A stretch of DNA of 64,000 bases, taken from contig NZ_KB223527.1 of assembly GCF_000331575.1 (NCBI RefSeq), forward strand, positions 655,842 to 719,841, written 5' to 3'. The notes beneath the pieces are model-generated. The model made no database searches. It was not told the origin of the DNA and saw only the letters and a list, made by a program, of their open reading frames with translations. Source of the stretch: Calidifontibacillus oryziterrae. GTDB taxonomy: Bacteria > Bacillota > Bacilli > Bacillales > Bacillaceae_J. The position numbers were made by a program, and so were the translations under genes. How positions within the stretch are numbered: the first letter of the stretch is position 1; every line of letters begins with the position of its first letter. Below are positions 9,687-18,446 of the stretch, one piece after another.

Positions 9687-9745
9687 GCGAACACCTCCTA
9701 GTGCTGTTTGAACTCTATTTTCTAAAAATCTAGTTCTTTTTCCCC

Positions 9746-10729
9746 CTAATACTCTGCTAACTCTCTCATTGCTTTTTCGACCTTTTCAGGGGTTACCATA
9801 AAAAACTTTTCCATAGTTGGTGCGTATGGCATCGCTGGTATGTCTGGACCAGCTAACCGCATTATTGGTGCATCTAATTCAAATAAACAATTCTCAGCTA
9901 TAATCGCTGCTACTTCACTTAAAATACTTCCTTCTTTGTTATCCTCTGTAACTAACAATACTTTCCCAGTTTTTGAAGCAGCTTCAATAATTGTATCTTT
10001 ATCTAAAGGATAGACTGTGCGTAAATCTACGACGTGTGTTGATATACCGTCCTGCGCGAGCTTTTCAGCAGCTTCTAATGCGAAATGAACACATAAGCCA
10101 TACGTGATAACAGTAATATCTTCACCTTCACGTTTTACATCCGCTTTTCCAATTGGTAGTACATAGTCATCATCAGGTACTTCCCCTTTGATTAGTCGGT
10201 ATGCACGCTTATGCTCAAAGAAAATAACTGGATCATCATCACGAATTGCCGCTTTCAATAACCCCTTCACATCATATGGTGTTGATGGCATCACAATTTT
10301 TAAACCGGGCTGATTTGCAAATATAGCTTCAACTGATTGTGAATGGTAGAGGGCACCGTGTATACCACCGCCATATGGAGCACGAATTACCATTGGACAA
10401 TTCCAATCATTATTGGAACGATAACGAATCCTAGCTGCTTCAGAAATAATTTGATTTACAGCCGGCATAATGAAATCAGCAAATTGTATCTCCGCTATCG
10501 GCCGGTGTCCATATAGGGCTGCACCAACACCAACTCCTACTATTGCTGATTCAGCTAACGGAGTATCAATTACCCGACTTTCACCGAATTCATCATAAAG
10601 GCCCATGGTTGCCTTAAAAACCCCACCCTTTTTGCCGACATCTTCACCTAAAACAAACACTTTATCGTCACGTTTCATTTCTTCATAAAGCGCTTTCGTA
10701 ACAGCTTCGATGTATGACATAATAGCCAT
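9746..10729 (-). CDS. bkdAB: Branched-chain 2-oxoacid dehydrogenase E1 beta subunit
   Basis: Beta subunit of the thiamine-diphosphate E1 component, which decarboxylates keto acids of Leu, Ile and Val. Visible are LGEDVGKKGGVFKAT, IDTPLAESAIVGVGVGAAL, the EIQFADFIMPAVNQI segment, and the transketolase C domain with VVDLRTVYPLDKDTI. The open frame extends nine codons upstream, but GGGGGG directly before the ATG at 10727-10729 (MAIMSYIEA) sets the start there. That gives 327 aa and a 10-bp gap after bkdAA. Confidence 0.96.
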   Translation of the reverse strand: MAIMSYIEAVTKALYEEMKRDDKVFVLGEDVGKKGGVFKATMGLYDEFGESRVIDTPLAESAIVGVGVGAALYGHRPIAEIQFADFIMPAVNQIISEAARIRYRSNNDWNCPMVIRAPYGGGIHGALYHSQSVEAIFANQPGLKIVMPSTPYDVKGLLKAAIRDDDPVIFFEHKRAYRLIKGEVPDDDYVLPIGKADVKREGEDITVITYGLCVHFALEAAEKLAQDGISTHVVDLRTVYPLDKDTIIEAASKTGKVLLVTEDNKEGSILSEVAAIIAENCLFELDAPIMRLAGPDIPAMPYAPTMEKFFMVTPEKVEKAMRELAEY

Positions 10730-10739
10730 ATTATCCCCC

Positions 10740-11732
10740 CTATTCTCCATATACATATTTCAATGCTTGTTCCGGGTCTGCATATGGAGCATTTTCCGCA
10801 TATTCAGTCGCTTCATCGACAATATTTTGGGTACGATCAAATATTTCTTTTTCATTAAGGTCCGTTAAAATATTCACTTCTTTTAAATAATTTGAAAACT
10901 TAAAAATCGGGTCGTTCTTTTTGGACTTTTCAACCTCTTCACGGGAACGATACGTCCGATCATCATCATCACTTGAGTGTGGTGTTAAGCGATAGACAAG
11001 TGTTTCAATTAGAGATGGGCCTTCACCCCTTCGTGCTCTATTTGCTGCATTTTTAATTGCCTCATAGACAGCTAGCGGATCATTGCCATTCACAGTAACG
11101 CCTGGCATACCATAGCCAATAGCACGATCTGACACTTTTTCACACGATAATTGCTTTTCCAACGGTACGGAAATGGCATATTGGTTATTTTCACACATAA
11201 ATATAACTGGTAATTTATGAACACCTGCAAAGTTTGCCCCTTCATGGAAGTCACCTTGGTTAGAGGACCCCTCACCAAACGTAACAAACGATACTAAATC
11301 TTTCCCTTCCATTTTTGCTGCTAGACCAATTCCTACTGCATGGGGAACCTGAGTAGTCACTGGTGAAGAACCCGTTACAATTCGATACTTCTTCTGGCCA
11401 AAATGGCCTGGCATTTGGCGCCCACCAGAGCTCGGGTCTTCTGCCTTTGCAAACCCGGATAATAACAAGTCTTTCGCCGTCATCCCAAAAGCAAGAACAA
11501 CCCCAACATCACGATAATAAGGTAATACATAATCTTTTGTTCGATCTAAAGCAAACGCAGCGCCTACCTGTGCAGCCTCTTGACCTTGGCAAGATATAAC
11601 AAATGGAATTTTACCTGATCGGTTTAATAGCCACATACGCTCATCAATTTTCCGTGCTAAAACCATTGTTTCGAACATTTCTAATAAGGTCTTTTCACTT
11701 AACCCCAGTGCTTCATGTCGATTTCCCGCCAT
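10740..11732 (-). CDS. bkdAA: Branched-chain 2-oxoacid dehydrogenase E1 alpha subunit
   Basis: Thiamine-diphosphate-binding alpha subunit of E1. The ThDP motif starts at GEGSSNQGDFHEGANFAGV and ends at CENNQYAIS. The phosphorylation-loop region of the family is represented by TPHSSDDDDRTYR. 330 aa is the normal length. ATG start behind AAGGGGGAATCGAT. It lies 22 bp after lpdV and 10 bp before bkdAB, so the whole set is one transcription unit. Confidence 0.96.
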   Translation of the reverse strand: MAGNRHEALGLSEKTLLEMFETMVLARKIDERMWLLNRSGKIPFVISCQGQEAAQVGAAFALDRTKDYVLPYYRDVGVVLAFGMTAKDLLLSGFAKAEDPSSGGRQMPGHFGQKKYRIVTGSSPVTTQVPHAVGIGLAAKMEGKDLVSFVTFGEGSSNQGDFHEGANFAGVHKLPVIFMCENNQYAISVPLEKQLSCEKVSDRAIGYGMPGVTVNGNDPLAVYEAIKNAANRARRGEGPSLIETLVYRLTPHSSDDDDRTYRSREEVEKSKKNDPIFKFSNYLKEVNILTDLNEKEIFDRTQNIVDEATEYAENAPYADPEQALKYVYGE

Positions 11733-11754
11733 ATCGATTCCCCCTTATCTATTC

Positions 11755-13176
11755 TTATGAATGAATTGCCTTCCCATCAACCGCAAGTGCGGCTTCACCA
11801 ATAGCCTCTGACAAAGTCGGATGGGGATGAATTGTGTGGGCGATTTCCCACGGTGTTGCGTCAAGTACTCTAGCAAGCCCCGCTTCTGAAATCATGTCTG
11901 TTACATGTGGTCCAATCATATGGACTCCGAGTAAATCATTATTATCCTTATCAACGACTAGCTTCACAAATCCATCAGATTCTCCAAACACTAGCGCCTT
12001 CCCAATTGCTTTGAAGGAAAATTTCCCAACTTTTACGTTGTATCCTTTTTCACTTGCTTCCTCTTCGGTATAGCCGACACTTGCAATTTCCGGATTGGAG
12101 TATACACATTTGGAAACAAGTGAATAGTCGATCGGATTTGGTGTTTTATTTGCAATATGTTCAACTGCAACTATTCCTTCATGTGAAGCAACGTGAGCTA
12201 ACTGTAAACCACCGTTAACATCACCGATCGCATATATATGAGACTCTTTCGTTTGAAAAAATTGATTAGTTTTTATATAGCCACCTTCAACTTCTATAGC
12301 CGTATTTTGTAGGCCAATATCTTCGACATTCGCTCTTCTTCCAACTGAGACTAAAAGCATATCAGCAGAGTATATCTTTTCTTCCCCTTTTTGCTCTGCC
12401 ATAATCGTAACACCATTACCTGCTTGTAATGTTTGTGGTAATACCCTTGCATTCGTTACTATTTTGATTTTTTTCTTCTTCATAATTCTTTGCATTTCTT
12501 TCGATATTTCACGGTCCTCTGTAGGTAAAATGCGATCAGCAAACTCAATGACTGTTACTTCAACACCAAAATCAGATAACATCGAGGCCCACTCTATACC
12601 AATCACACCGCCGCCAACAATAATAATAGAACTCGGTAAAGAATCCATCATTAGCGCCTCATCAGATGTAATGACATATTTCCCATCAATTTCAAGACCT
12701 GGAAGTGTTCTTGGCCTTGAACCAGTCGCGATTATAACATTTTTAGGGATTAGCATTTCATTTTCTCCGCCACTGTTCATTTCTACAGAAATTGTCCCGG
12801 GGGTTGGTGAAAAGATCGATGGACCTAATATCCTTCCCGTCCCTTCATAAACATCGATTTTCCCTTTTTTCATTAAATGCTCGATCCCACGAAGTAGTTG
12901 ATTAATAACCTTTTGTTTTCGTTCTTGAACCTTGGAAAAATCAAGCTTTATATCCCCCAGAATAACGCCAAACTCTTCACCACGTTTAGCAGTTACGTAT
13001 ACTTCGGCACTTCTTAATAATGCTTTACTTGGTATACAGCCCTTATGCAAGCATGTTCCCCCAAGTTTATCCTTTTCAACAATTGCTGTTTTCAAACCAA
13101 GCTGCGCTGCCCGAATTGCAGCGACATAACCACCAGTACCGCCACCAAGGATGACGAGATCATATTCCGTTGCCAT
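11755..13176 (-). CDS. lpdV: Dihydrolipoyl dehydrogenase, BKDH E3
   Basis: FAD disulfide oxidoreductase that reoxidises the lipoyl arm of E2. It shows the N-terminal FAD-binding GGGTGGYVAAIRAAQLG, the redox disulfide in GGTCLHKGCIPSKALL, the NAD-binding GGGVIGIEWASML, and the C-terminal active-site HPHPTLSEAI. 473 aa, standard. Start ATG with GGAGG. Gene position in bkd identifies it as LpdV rather than PdhD. Confidence 0.96.
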   Translation of the reverse strand: MATEYDLVILGGGTGGYVAAIRAAQLGLKTAIVEKDKLGGTCLHKGCIPSKALLRSAEVYVTAKRGEEFGVILGDIKLDFSKVQERKQKVINQLLRGIEHLMKKGKIDVYEGTGRILGPSIFSPTPGTISVEMNSGGENEMLIPKNVIIATGSRPRTLPGLEIDGKYVITSDEALMMDSLPSSIIIVGGGVIGIEWASMLSDFGVEVTVIEFADRILPTEDREISKEMQRIMKKKKIKIVTNARVLPQTLQAGNGVTIMAEQKGEEKIYSADMLLVSVGRRANVEDIGLQNTAIEVEGGYIKTNQFFQTKESHIYAIGDVNGGLQLAHVASHEGIVAVEHIANKTPNPIDYSLVSKCVYSNPEIASVGYTEEEASEKGYNVKVGKFSFKAIGKALVFGESDGFVKLVVDKDNNDLLGVHMIGPHVTDMISEAGLARVLDATPWEIAHTIHPHPTLSEAIGEAALAVDGKAIHS

Positions 13177-13227
13177 TATTTATTCCTCCTAACCAGTTCA
13201 CACAAAGTTCTTCCTACTCACATCTTT

Positions 13228-14328
13228 TTAATTAATACGACGATTTATGATGTGCTTTCCATTTTGTAAAAATTGACTACGTGATTGCTTTAAGCTGTTA
13301 ATTCTTTCTTCTGCTAATCTGTCTGCTGCTTTGTATGTTGGAATGCTATCACGTTTTGATATTTCTATTACTTTTGCAATATTTTCATAGATCGATTCAA
13401 TCTTTTTCATTGCACGTTCCCTATTATAGCCATATAGCTCGTCAGCTACATTGATTACTCCACCTGCATTAATGACATAATCAGGGGCATATACAATCCC
13501 TAGCTCTTGAAGCTTCGTACCATGACGCTCCTCTCTTAATTGATTATTCGCCGATCCCGCAACAACCTTTGCCTTTAGCTGGGGTATCGTTTCATCATTA
13601 ATAACTGCACCTAATGCACATGGAGAATAAATATCACAATCTATACTGTAAATATCATTAGGATCAACCGCTTTTGCGCCAAACTCGTGAACAACACGAT
13701 CTACTGCTGCCTTATTAATATCAGTGACAATCAACTTTGCACCCTCATCAGATAAATGGCGACAGAGATGATAAGCAACATTGCCTGCACCCTGAACTGC
13801 AACAATTTTTCCTTCAAGTGAATCCGTTCCAAATGCTTCCTTGGCCGCAGCCTTCATTCCACGATATACACCATATGCAGTTGCTGGTGAGGGATTCCCT
13901 GATGAACCAAACGCGGGTGAAATTCCGGTTACATAGTCTGTTTCTTCATGAATTACATCCATATCCTCGACCGTAGTACCGACATCTTCAGCAGTTATAT
14001 ATCTCCCATTTAATCCTTGAATAAACCTCCCAAACGCACGAAACATAGCTTCACTTTTATCTTTACGAGGATCACCGATAATAACCGTTTTTCCGCCTCC
14101 TAGATTTAAACCTGCTGCTGCATTTTTATAAGTCATTCCTCTTCCTAATCGCAAAGCATCAACAATTGCATCCTCTTCTGTTTCATAGGTCCACATTCTC
14201 GTACCACCTAAAGCAGGCCCTAATGTCGTATCATGTATACAGATAATGGCTTTTAGTCCTGACTGTTTATCTTGACAAAATAAAAGTTGCTCATAATCAT
14301 ACTCTTCTAAATACTTAAAGATTTCCAT
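13228..14328 (-). CDS. bcd: Leucine/branched-chain amino acid dehydrogenase
   Basis: NAD-dependent oxidative deamination of Leu, Val and Ile to the keto acids used by BKDH. Present are the substrate pocket [10 protein letters not shown], the catalytic-Lys segment [19 protein letters not shown], and the NAD-binding [17 protein letters not shown]. 366 aa, full length. It is the first gene behind the SigL promoter. In B. subtilis ptb precedes bcd and buk follows it; here both are absent and lpdV comes 52 bp later. Confidence 0.95.
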   Translation of the reverse strand: MEIFKYLEEYDYEQLLFCQDKQSGLKAIICIHDTTLGPALGGTRMWTYETEEDAIVDALRLGRGMTYKNAAAGLNLGGGKTVIIGDPRKDKSEAMFRAFGRFIQGLNGRYITAEDVGTTVEDMDVIHEETDYVTGISPAFGSSGNPSPATAYGVYRGMKAAAKEAFGTDSLEGKIVAVQGAGNVAYHLCRHLSDEGAKLIVTDINKAAVDRVVHEFGAKAVDPNDIYSIDCDIYSPCALGAVINDETIPQLKAKVVAGSANNQLREERHGTKLQELGIVYAPDYVINAGGVINVADELYGYNRERAMKKIESIYENIAKVIEISKRDSIPTYKAADRLAEERINSLKQSRSQFLQNGKHIINRRIN

Positions 14329-14386
14329 TCAAACTTCCCCCTGAATTATTAGTTACACAATTTTCTTTCTTTTTATTAATAAAATA

Positions 14387-14403
14387 TGCAAAAACTATGC
14401 CAA
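14387..14403 (-). promoter_or_regulatory. Sigma-54 (SigL) -24/-12 promoter of the bkd operon
   Basis: Minus-strand TTGGCATAGTTTTTGCA matches the TGGCAC-N5-TTGCW consensus with correct GG/GC spacing, 58 bp before bcd. BkdR, encoded just upstream, is the matching enhancer-binding activator. Confidence 0.9.
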
Positions 14404-14414
14404 CTTGAAAACAT

Positions 14415-14428
14415 TGAAAGCGCTTTAT
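14415..14428. promoter_or_regulatory. Candidate CcpA cre site upstream of bkd
   Basis: TGAAAGCGCTTTAT matches the cre consensus (TGNAARCGNWWNCA) at most positions and lies just upstream of the -24 element, so carbon catabolite control of bkd is likely. Confidence 0.55.
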
Positions 14429-14445
14429 AAATTAAAATGTTACTA

Positions 14446-14493
14446 TGCAATAAATTGCAAATATGAATTTTATTGCACGCTGTTATTTGCAAT
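14446..14493. promoter_or_regulatory. Candidate BkdR upstream activating sequences
   Basis: Two TGCAAT-type inverted repeats: TGCAATAAATTGCA at 14446-14459, and ATTGCA...TGCAAT at 14472-14493 running into the 3' end of bkdR. They lie 45-95 bp upstream of the -24/-12 promoter, the usual distance for a SigL enhancer. Confidence 0.55.
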
Positions 14494-16545
14494 ATTATAT
14501 TTTTCAATTTTATAGTACAGATTCCTTAATGAAATCTTTAAGTCGTTTGCTGTTTTTGTTTTATTCCCGTTATTTCTAATTAAGACTGTCTGAATTATTT
14601 CAGCTTCAAATTCTTCAAGTAAGCTAGATAACGGCCGAGAGCTTTCAAGTTTAACTTGAAATGGTTCTTTTCCTTCTTTTGCGTCTTTCAGTGGTTCTTG
14701 TAGCACTGGAAGATGAATAATATCTACTAAAACTTCATTATAATTCATATAAATGACAGCTCGAGCTAAAACATTTTCTAACTCCCTTACATTACCTGGC
14801 CATCGATATGTAAGCAAATAATCGATAGCCTTTGTAGTTAAGCCTTCAACTTTCCTTCCGTAATCTTGATTGATTTTTTGCAAAAGGTGATGGCATAATA
14901 ACGGAATATCTTCCCTCCGATCTCGTAATGGGGGGATATGAATGGGAAGTTTATTAATTCGAAAAAATAAATCCTCACGGATTTTCCCTGTTGCCATAGC
15001 CTTTTCAAGATTTACATTTGTTGCTGCAATGACACGAACGTTAATTGGGATCGACTTTGTTCCACCTACCCTAACAATTTCATGCTCTTGCAATACCCTT
15101 AATAATTTAGCTTGTGTATTTGCAGATAACTCACCAATTTCATCAAGAAAAATACTACCATTGTTCGCTTCTTCAAATAAACCTTTTTTCCCACCTCGTT
15201 TTGCCCCCGAAAAAGCCCCTTCTTCATAGCCGAATAATTCACTTTCTAATAACGATTCTGATAAAGCAGCACAATTGACGCGTATAAATTTGTTAAATCT
15301 ACGATCACTTGCATTATGTATAGCATGGGCAAATAATTCCTTCCCTGTTCCTGATTCTCCTCTTAATAAAACTGTTGCGGGGGTTTTCGCACCTAATTTC
15401 GCCTGTTCAATTGCAAACTGCATTTCGTCAGAAGAACCGATAATATCTTCAAAGGAGTACTTCGCTTCTAACGTCCTGATTATTTGCTTAGCCCGCTGGA
15501 GTTCTTCAGTAAGGGATTTTATCTCCGAAACATCATGTATGACACCAACGCTCCCTTTTAAAATTCCATCTACTATTACTGGTGCTACATTTACAATTAC
15601 ATCGCGACGTTTCGGCCCTACCTTCATACGAACTCCACGGACTGGTTTTTTTGTTTGAAGTACCTTTAGATGCATGCTTTCGCCTTCTGAGATATCGGCA
15701 GTAGCGGGTTTCCCAACAATTTGCTCGCTTGTTAATCCGGTTATTCGTGTATAGGCTGGGTTGATCATAATTCCATTCCCATGTTCATCGACAACAGATA
15801 TTGCCTCATCTGACGATTGTATAATTGCTTCAAGCATTGACTTTATATCTTTGAGATTTGTTATTTCCTCTGCTAATTTTACAACATCAGTTATATCTTT
15901 AAATACTGCAAAAGCTCCGATGATATCGCCATGCTCATTTTTCATAGGAATTCTAGTTGTAATAATTTTTGAACCGTTGTCTAATTCTTGTTCTTGGTTC
16001 ACCTCTAGCTTTCCAGTCTCCAATACTCTTGGTAGCTTAGAAGACGGGAAGACTGCGGTTATTTTTTCCCCAATAGCCTCATTTTTCTTTATACCCATAA
16101 TTCGCTCTGAACTGTTATTAAATAATATAATTTCTTCATTAGTGTTGATTGCCATCATACCGTCATGAGTTGTATTTAAAATGACATTTTGAATATAAGA
16201 TTGTTTTTTTAACTCTGATATTAAATTTTCTTTTTCAGACATTAATTTAACAGTTATATAAGCGACTGACCCAGGGATAATAACCATATTGGCAAAGCGC
16301 TTTTCCCGTATAGATTGAAATACCTTTTCATCACCTGTAGCGTCAACCACAACATCGACGTCCTCACTAAAAAAACACTCCCAATTTGAACCGGTTGGTA
16401 TACGATGTTTTTTAGCAAATAGAATCCCAGGTGCATGTGAATTAATATCAATGATTGCCTTCACCCTCATTTGATCTGTATCCATAAATATTTTTAATAA
16501 CGCTGTCCCCCCAACACCAGCACCTATTATTAAAACATTTTGCAT
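14470..16545 (-). CDS. bkdR: SigL-dependent transcriptional activator BkdR
   Basis: Enhancer-binding protein that activates the bkd operon with sigma-54. Domains in order: a Rossmann-like segment ([14 protein letters not shown], 1-110), two PAS domains (about 120-225 and 240-345), the AAA+ domain (about 365-600) with Walker A GESGTGKE, the sigma-54-contact loop GAFSGA (Ser where GAFTGA is usual) and Walker [12 protein letters not shown], and a C-terminal Fis-type HTH ([23 protein letters not shown]). 691 aa, close to B. subtilis BkdR. Convergent terminator is absent; its 3' end merges with the bkd control region. Divergent from yqzF. Confidence 0.95.
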   Translation of the reverse strand: MQNVLIIGAGVGGTALLKIFMDTDQMRVKAIIDINSHAPGILFAKKHRIPTGSNWECFFSEDVDVVVDATGDEKVFQSIREKRFANMVIIPGSVAYITVKLMSEKENLISELKKQSYIQNVILNTTHDGMMAINTNEEIILFNNSSERIMGIKKNEAIGEKITAVFPSSKLPRVLETGKLEVNQEQELDNGSKIITTRIPMKNEHGDIIGAFAVFKDITDVVKLAEEITNLKDIKSMLEAIIQSSDEAISVVDEHGNGIMINPAYTRITGLTSEQIVGKPATADISEGESMHLKVLQTKKPVRGVRMKVGPKRRDVIVNVAPVIVDGILKGSVGVIHDVSEIKSLTEELQRAKQIIRTLEAKYSFEDIIGSSDEMQFAIEQAKLGAKTPATVLLRGESGTGKELFAHAIHNASDRRFNKFIRVNCAALSESLLESELFGYEEGAFSGAKRGGKKGLFEEANNGSIFLDEIGELSANTQAKLLRVLQEHEIVRVGGTKSIPINVRVIAATNVNLEKAMATGKIREDLFFRINKLPIHIPPLRDRREDIPLLCHHLLQKINQDYGRKVEGLTTKAIDYLLTYRWPGNVRELENVLARAVIYMNYNEVLVDIIHLPVLQEPLKDAKEGKEPFQVKLESSRPLSSLLEEFEAEIIQTVLIRNNGNKTKTANDLKISLRNLYYKIEKYNIANNSVQ

Positions 16546-16697
16546 AATTTTTCACCCCCACTCAATAATTCATGCAAATAATTTCATATGATACTATCTT
16601 CACCTACTACACTTCAAAAATCAATAGTTGTGCTATCATCAAGCAAATGTTCCGTGATATACTAATTTTATTGTTTATATAAAGAAAGGATTAGGTT

Positions 16698-16937
16698 ATG
16701 AAACGATTTATTGCTTTAATGATTATTGTTATACCAGGTTTTCTTGCTATTTTAGGATTTAAGTTAATGCGGGACACAATTTTTGGTGTCTATCAGTTTA
16801 ATATTCCTACCCTTTGGCTTCAATTTTTAATAGGACTTGTGTTATTTATGATCGGCCTAGGATTTGTTGCAGGATTTATCTTTCATAGAGACCGAAAAAG
16901 AAATAAAGTACAATCAAAATTTAAAAAAGGTCGTTAG
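16698..16937 (+). CDS. yqzF: DUF2627 membrane protein YqzF
   Basis: 79-residue protein with two transmembrane segments (residues about 5-23 and 43-65) and a basic C-terminus (FHRDRKRNKVQSKFKKGR). Matches the DUF2627 family by size, sequence style and position divergent from bkdR, as in B. subtilis. ATG behind AAAGGA. Its stop codon lies in the stem of the following bidirectional terminator. Function unknown. Confidence 0.85.
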   Translation: MKRFIALMIIVIPGFLAILGFKLMRDTIFGVYQFNIPTLWLQFLIGLVLFMIGLGFVAGFIFHRDRKRNKVQSKFKKGR

Positions 16938-16960
16938 CACCAATGCTAACGACCTTTCTA
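16927..16960. terminator. Bidirectional terminator between yqzF and aspartate kinase
   Basis: Stem AAGGTCGTTAGCA / TGCTAACGACCTT with loop CCAA, A-tract on the left and TTTCTATTTT on the right, so it serves both convergent genes. Confidence 0.9.
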
Positions 16961-16968
16961 TTTTAAAA

Positions 16969-18360
16969 TTATTTAATTTCAATTGCTTCCTGTACTTGCA
17001 CTTGACCAATATTCATGAAAAACTCTTCGTATAACGCGCGAACCGCACGAGCAGCATCTTCAGCAGCAACTGCAAACATCATGCTTACTTCAGATGAACC
17101 TTGGTTAATCATTTCAATATTTACACTAGCACGAGCAAAGGCAGCTGTAGCCTTAGCTGACGTTCCAACAAAGCTTGTCATACCCTCGCCAACTACCATA
17201 ATCACAGCTTGATTATGACGAATCGAAATAGTGTCTACATTAAGTTCTGTTTTAATTCTTTCTAAAACGCGGTTTTCTTTTTCATCACTTAACTGATTTT
17301 CACGCAATATTACGGATAAGTCATCAATACCTGAAGGCATATGCTCATACGATATTCCTTCATCCTCTAATATTTGTAAAAGTCTACGACCAAACCCAAT
17401 TTCCCTATTCATTAAATATTTACTTACATATATACTACAGAATCCAGCGTCACTTGCTATACCAGCTACTGGAATACTAGAATAATCTCTTTCCGCCACA
17501 ATAAATGTACCTGGGGCAGCAGGGTTATTCGTGTTTTTAATGCATACTGGTATACCTGCACGGAATGCAGGAATTAAGGCCTCATCATGAAATACAGAAA
17601 AGCCTGCATAGGAAAGCTCACGCATTTCTTTATAGGTTAGCTCTTTAATTTCCTTAGGATTATCGACAATATTAGGATTCGCACAAAATACTGAGTCTAC
17701 ATCGGTAAAATTCTCATAAAGCTCAGCTTCTATACCTGCAGCGACTATCGCACCTGTTATATCAGATCCACCGCGTGAAAAGGTAACTAAATTCCCTTCT
17801 GGCGAGTAACCAAAAAATCCTGGAATGACAAGGATTTCATTGCGATTTTTTAATTTTTTTAGATTATCATACGTTTCAGGTAAAGCTTGTGCATTACCTG
17901 GATCATCAGTTACAACAATGCCCGCTTCCTTTGGATTCACATAGGCAGCTGCAACACCGATAGAATTTAAATATGCAGCAAATAATTTTGCATTGTTATC
18001 TTCTCCACTAGCCTTGATCCTGTCCATAAAACGATTTTTATTTGTTTTATCTGAATTGACTGTATCCGTTAAACTAGCTGATATTTCATCAATAATATGT
18101 GCTGAAAGATCTAAACCAGTCGCAATTTCCGCATATCGACTTACTATAGTGTCAAATTCTTTAGTAATCTGATCTCCATTTAAGCATCTTTCACCTAAAG
18201 CAATTAATAAATCCGTCGTTTTAATATCATTATTAAATCGTTTTCCAGGTGCTGAAACGACAACAATTCTTCGCTTCTTATCAGCTTGAATTATATTTGC
18301 TACCTTTCTTAATTGTTCAGCGCTAGCTACAGATGTTCCCCCGAATTTTGCAACTTTCAT
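16969..18360 (-). CDS. Aspartate kinase (monofunctional, YclM/AK III-like)
   Basis: Phosphorylates L-aspartate, the first step to Lys, Thr and Met. The kinase domain starts with MKVAKFGGTSVA and contains SRGGSDITGAIVAAG and FTDVDSVFCANP; two ACT domains follow (about 310-460; VVGEGMTSFVGTSAKATAAFARASVNIEMINQ split over the regulatory lobe). At 463 aa it resembles B. subtilis YclM/ThrD more than LysC or DapG. No homoserine dehydrogenase fusion. No lysine riboswitch is present: the gap to the next gene is only 77 bp. Effector specificity cannot be read from sequence. Confidence 0.9.
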   Translation of the reverse strand: MKVAKFGGTSVASAEQLRKVANIIQADKKRRIVVVSAPGKRFNNDIKTTDLLIALGERCLNGDQITKEFDTIVSRYAEIATGLDLSAHIIDEISASLTDTVNSDKTNKNRFMDRIKASGEDNNAKLFAAYLNSIGVAAAYVNPKEAGIVVTDDPGNAQALPETYDNLKKLKNRNEILVIPGFFGYSPEGNLVTFSRGGSDITGAIVAAGIEAELYENFTDVDSVFCANPNIVDNPKEIKELTYKEMRELSYAGFSVFHDEALIPAFRAGIPVCIKNTNNPAAPGTFIVAERDYSSIPVAGIASDAGFCSIYVSKYLMNREIGFGRRLLQILEDEGISYEHMPSGIDDLSVILRENQLSDEKENRVLERIKTELNVDTISIRHNQAVIMVVGEGMTSFVGTSAKATAAFARASVNIEMINQGSSEVSMMFAVAAEDAARAVRALYEEFFMNIGQVQVQEAIEIK

Positions 18361-18419
18361 TATTACTAACCACCCATTTCAAATAAATAATAACTATTCT
18401 ATCATATTTTTGATATTTT

Positions 18420-18446
18420 TAAAGAAAAATCTGAACTTCAGATTTT
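18420..18446 (-). terminator. Terminator overlapping the stop of the GAF-domain gene
   Basis: Stem AAAATCTGA / TCAGATTTT with a 3-nt loop; the gene's TGA is inside the stem. Minus-strand T-tract TTTTTCTTT follows. Confidence 0.75.

Noticed and set aside
12464..12850. 128-aa frame on the plus strand inside lpdV
   Set aside because: Antisense to a well-supported gene, no ribosome binding site and low-complexity composition; a shadow of lpdV codon use.
15275..16168. Two long plus-strand frames opposite bkdR
   Set aside because: They mirror the conserved PAS and AAA+ coding of bkdR and have no start signals or family features.
18361..18437. Lysine riboswitch before the aspartate kinase
   Set aside because: The gap is 77 bp, too short for an L-box, and none of its conserved blocks is present.
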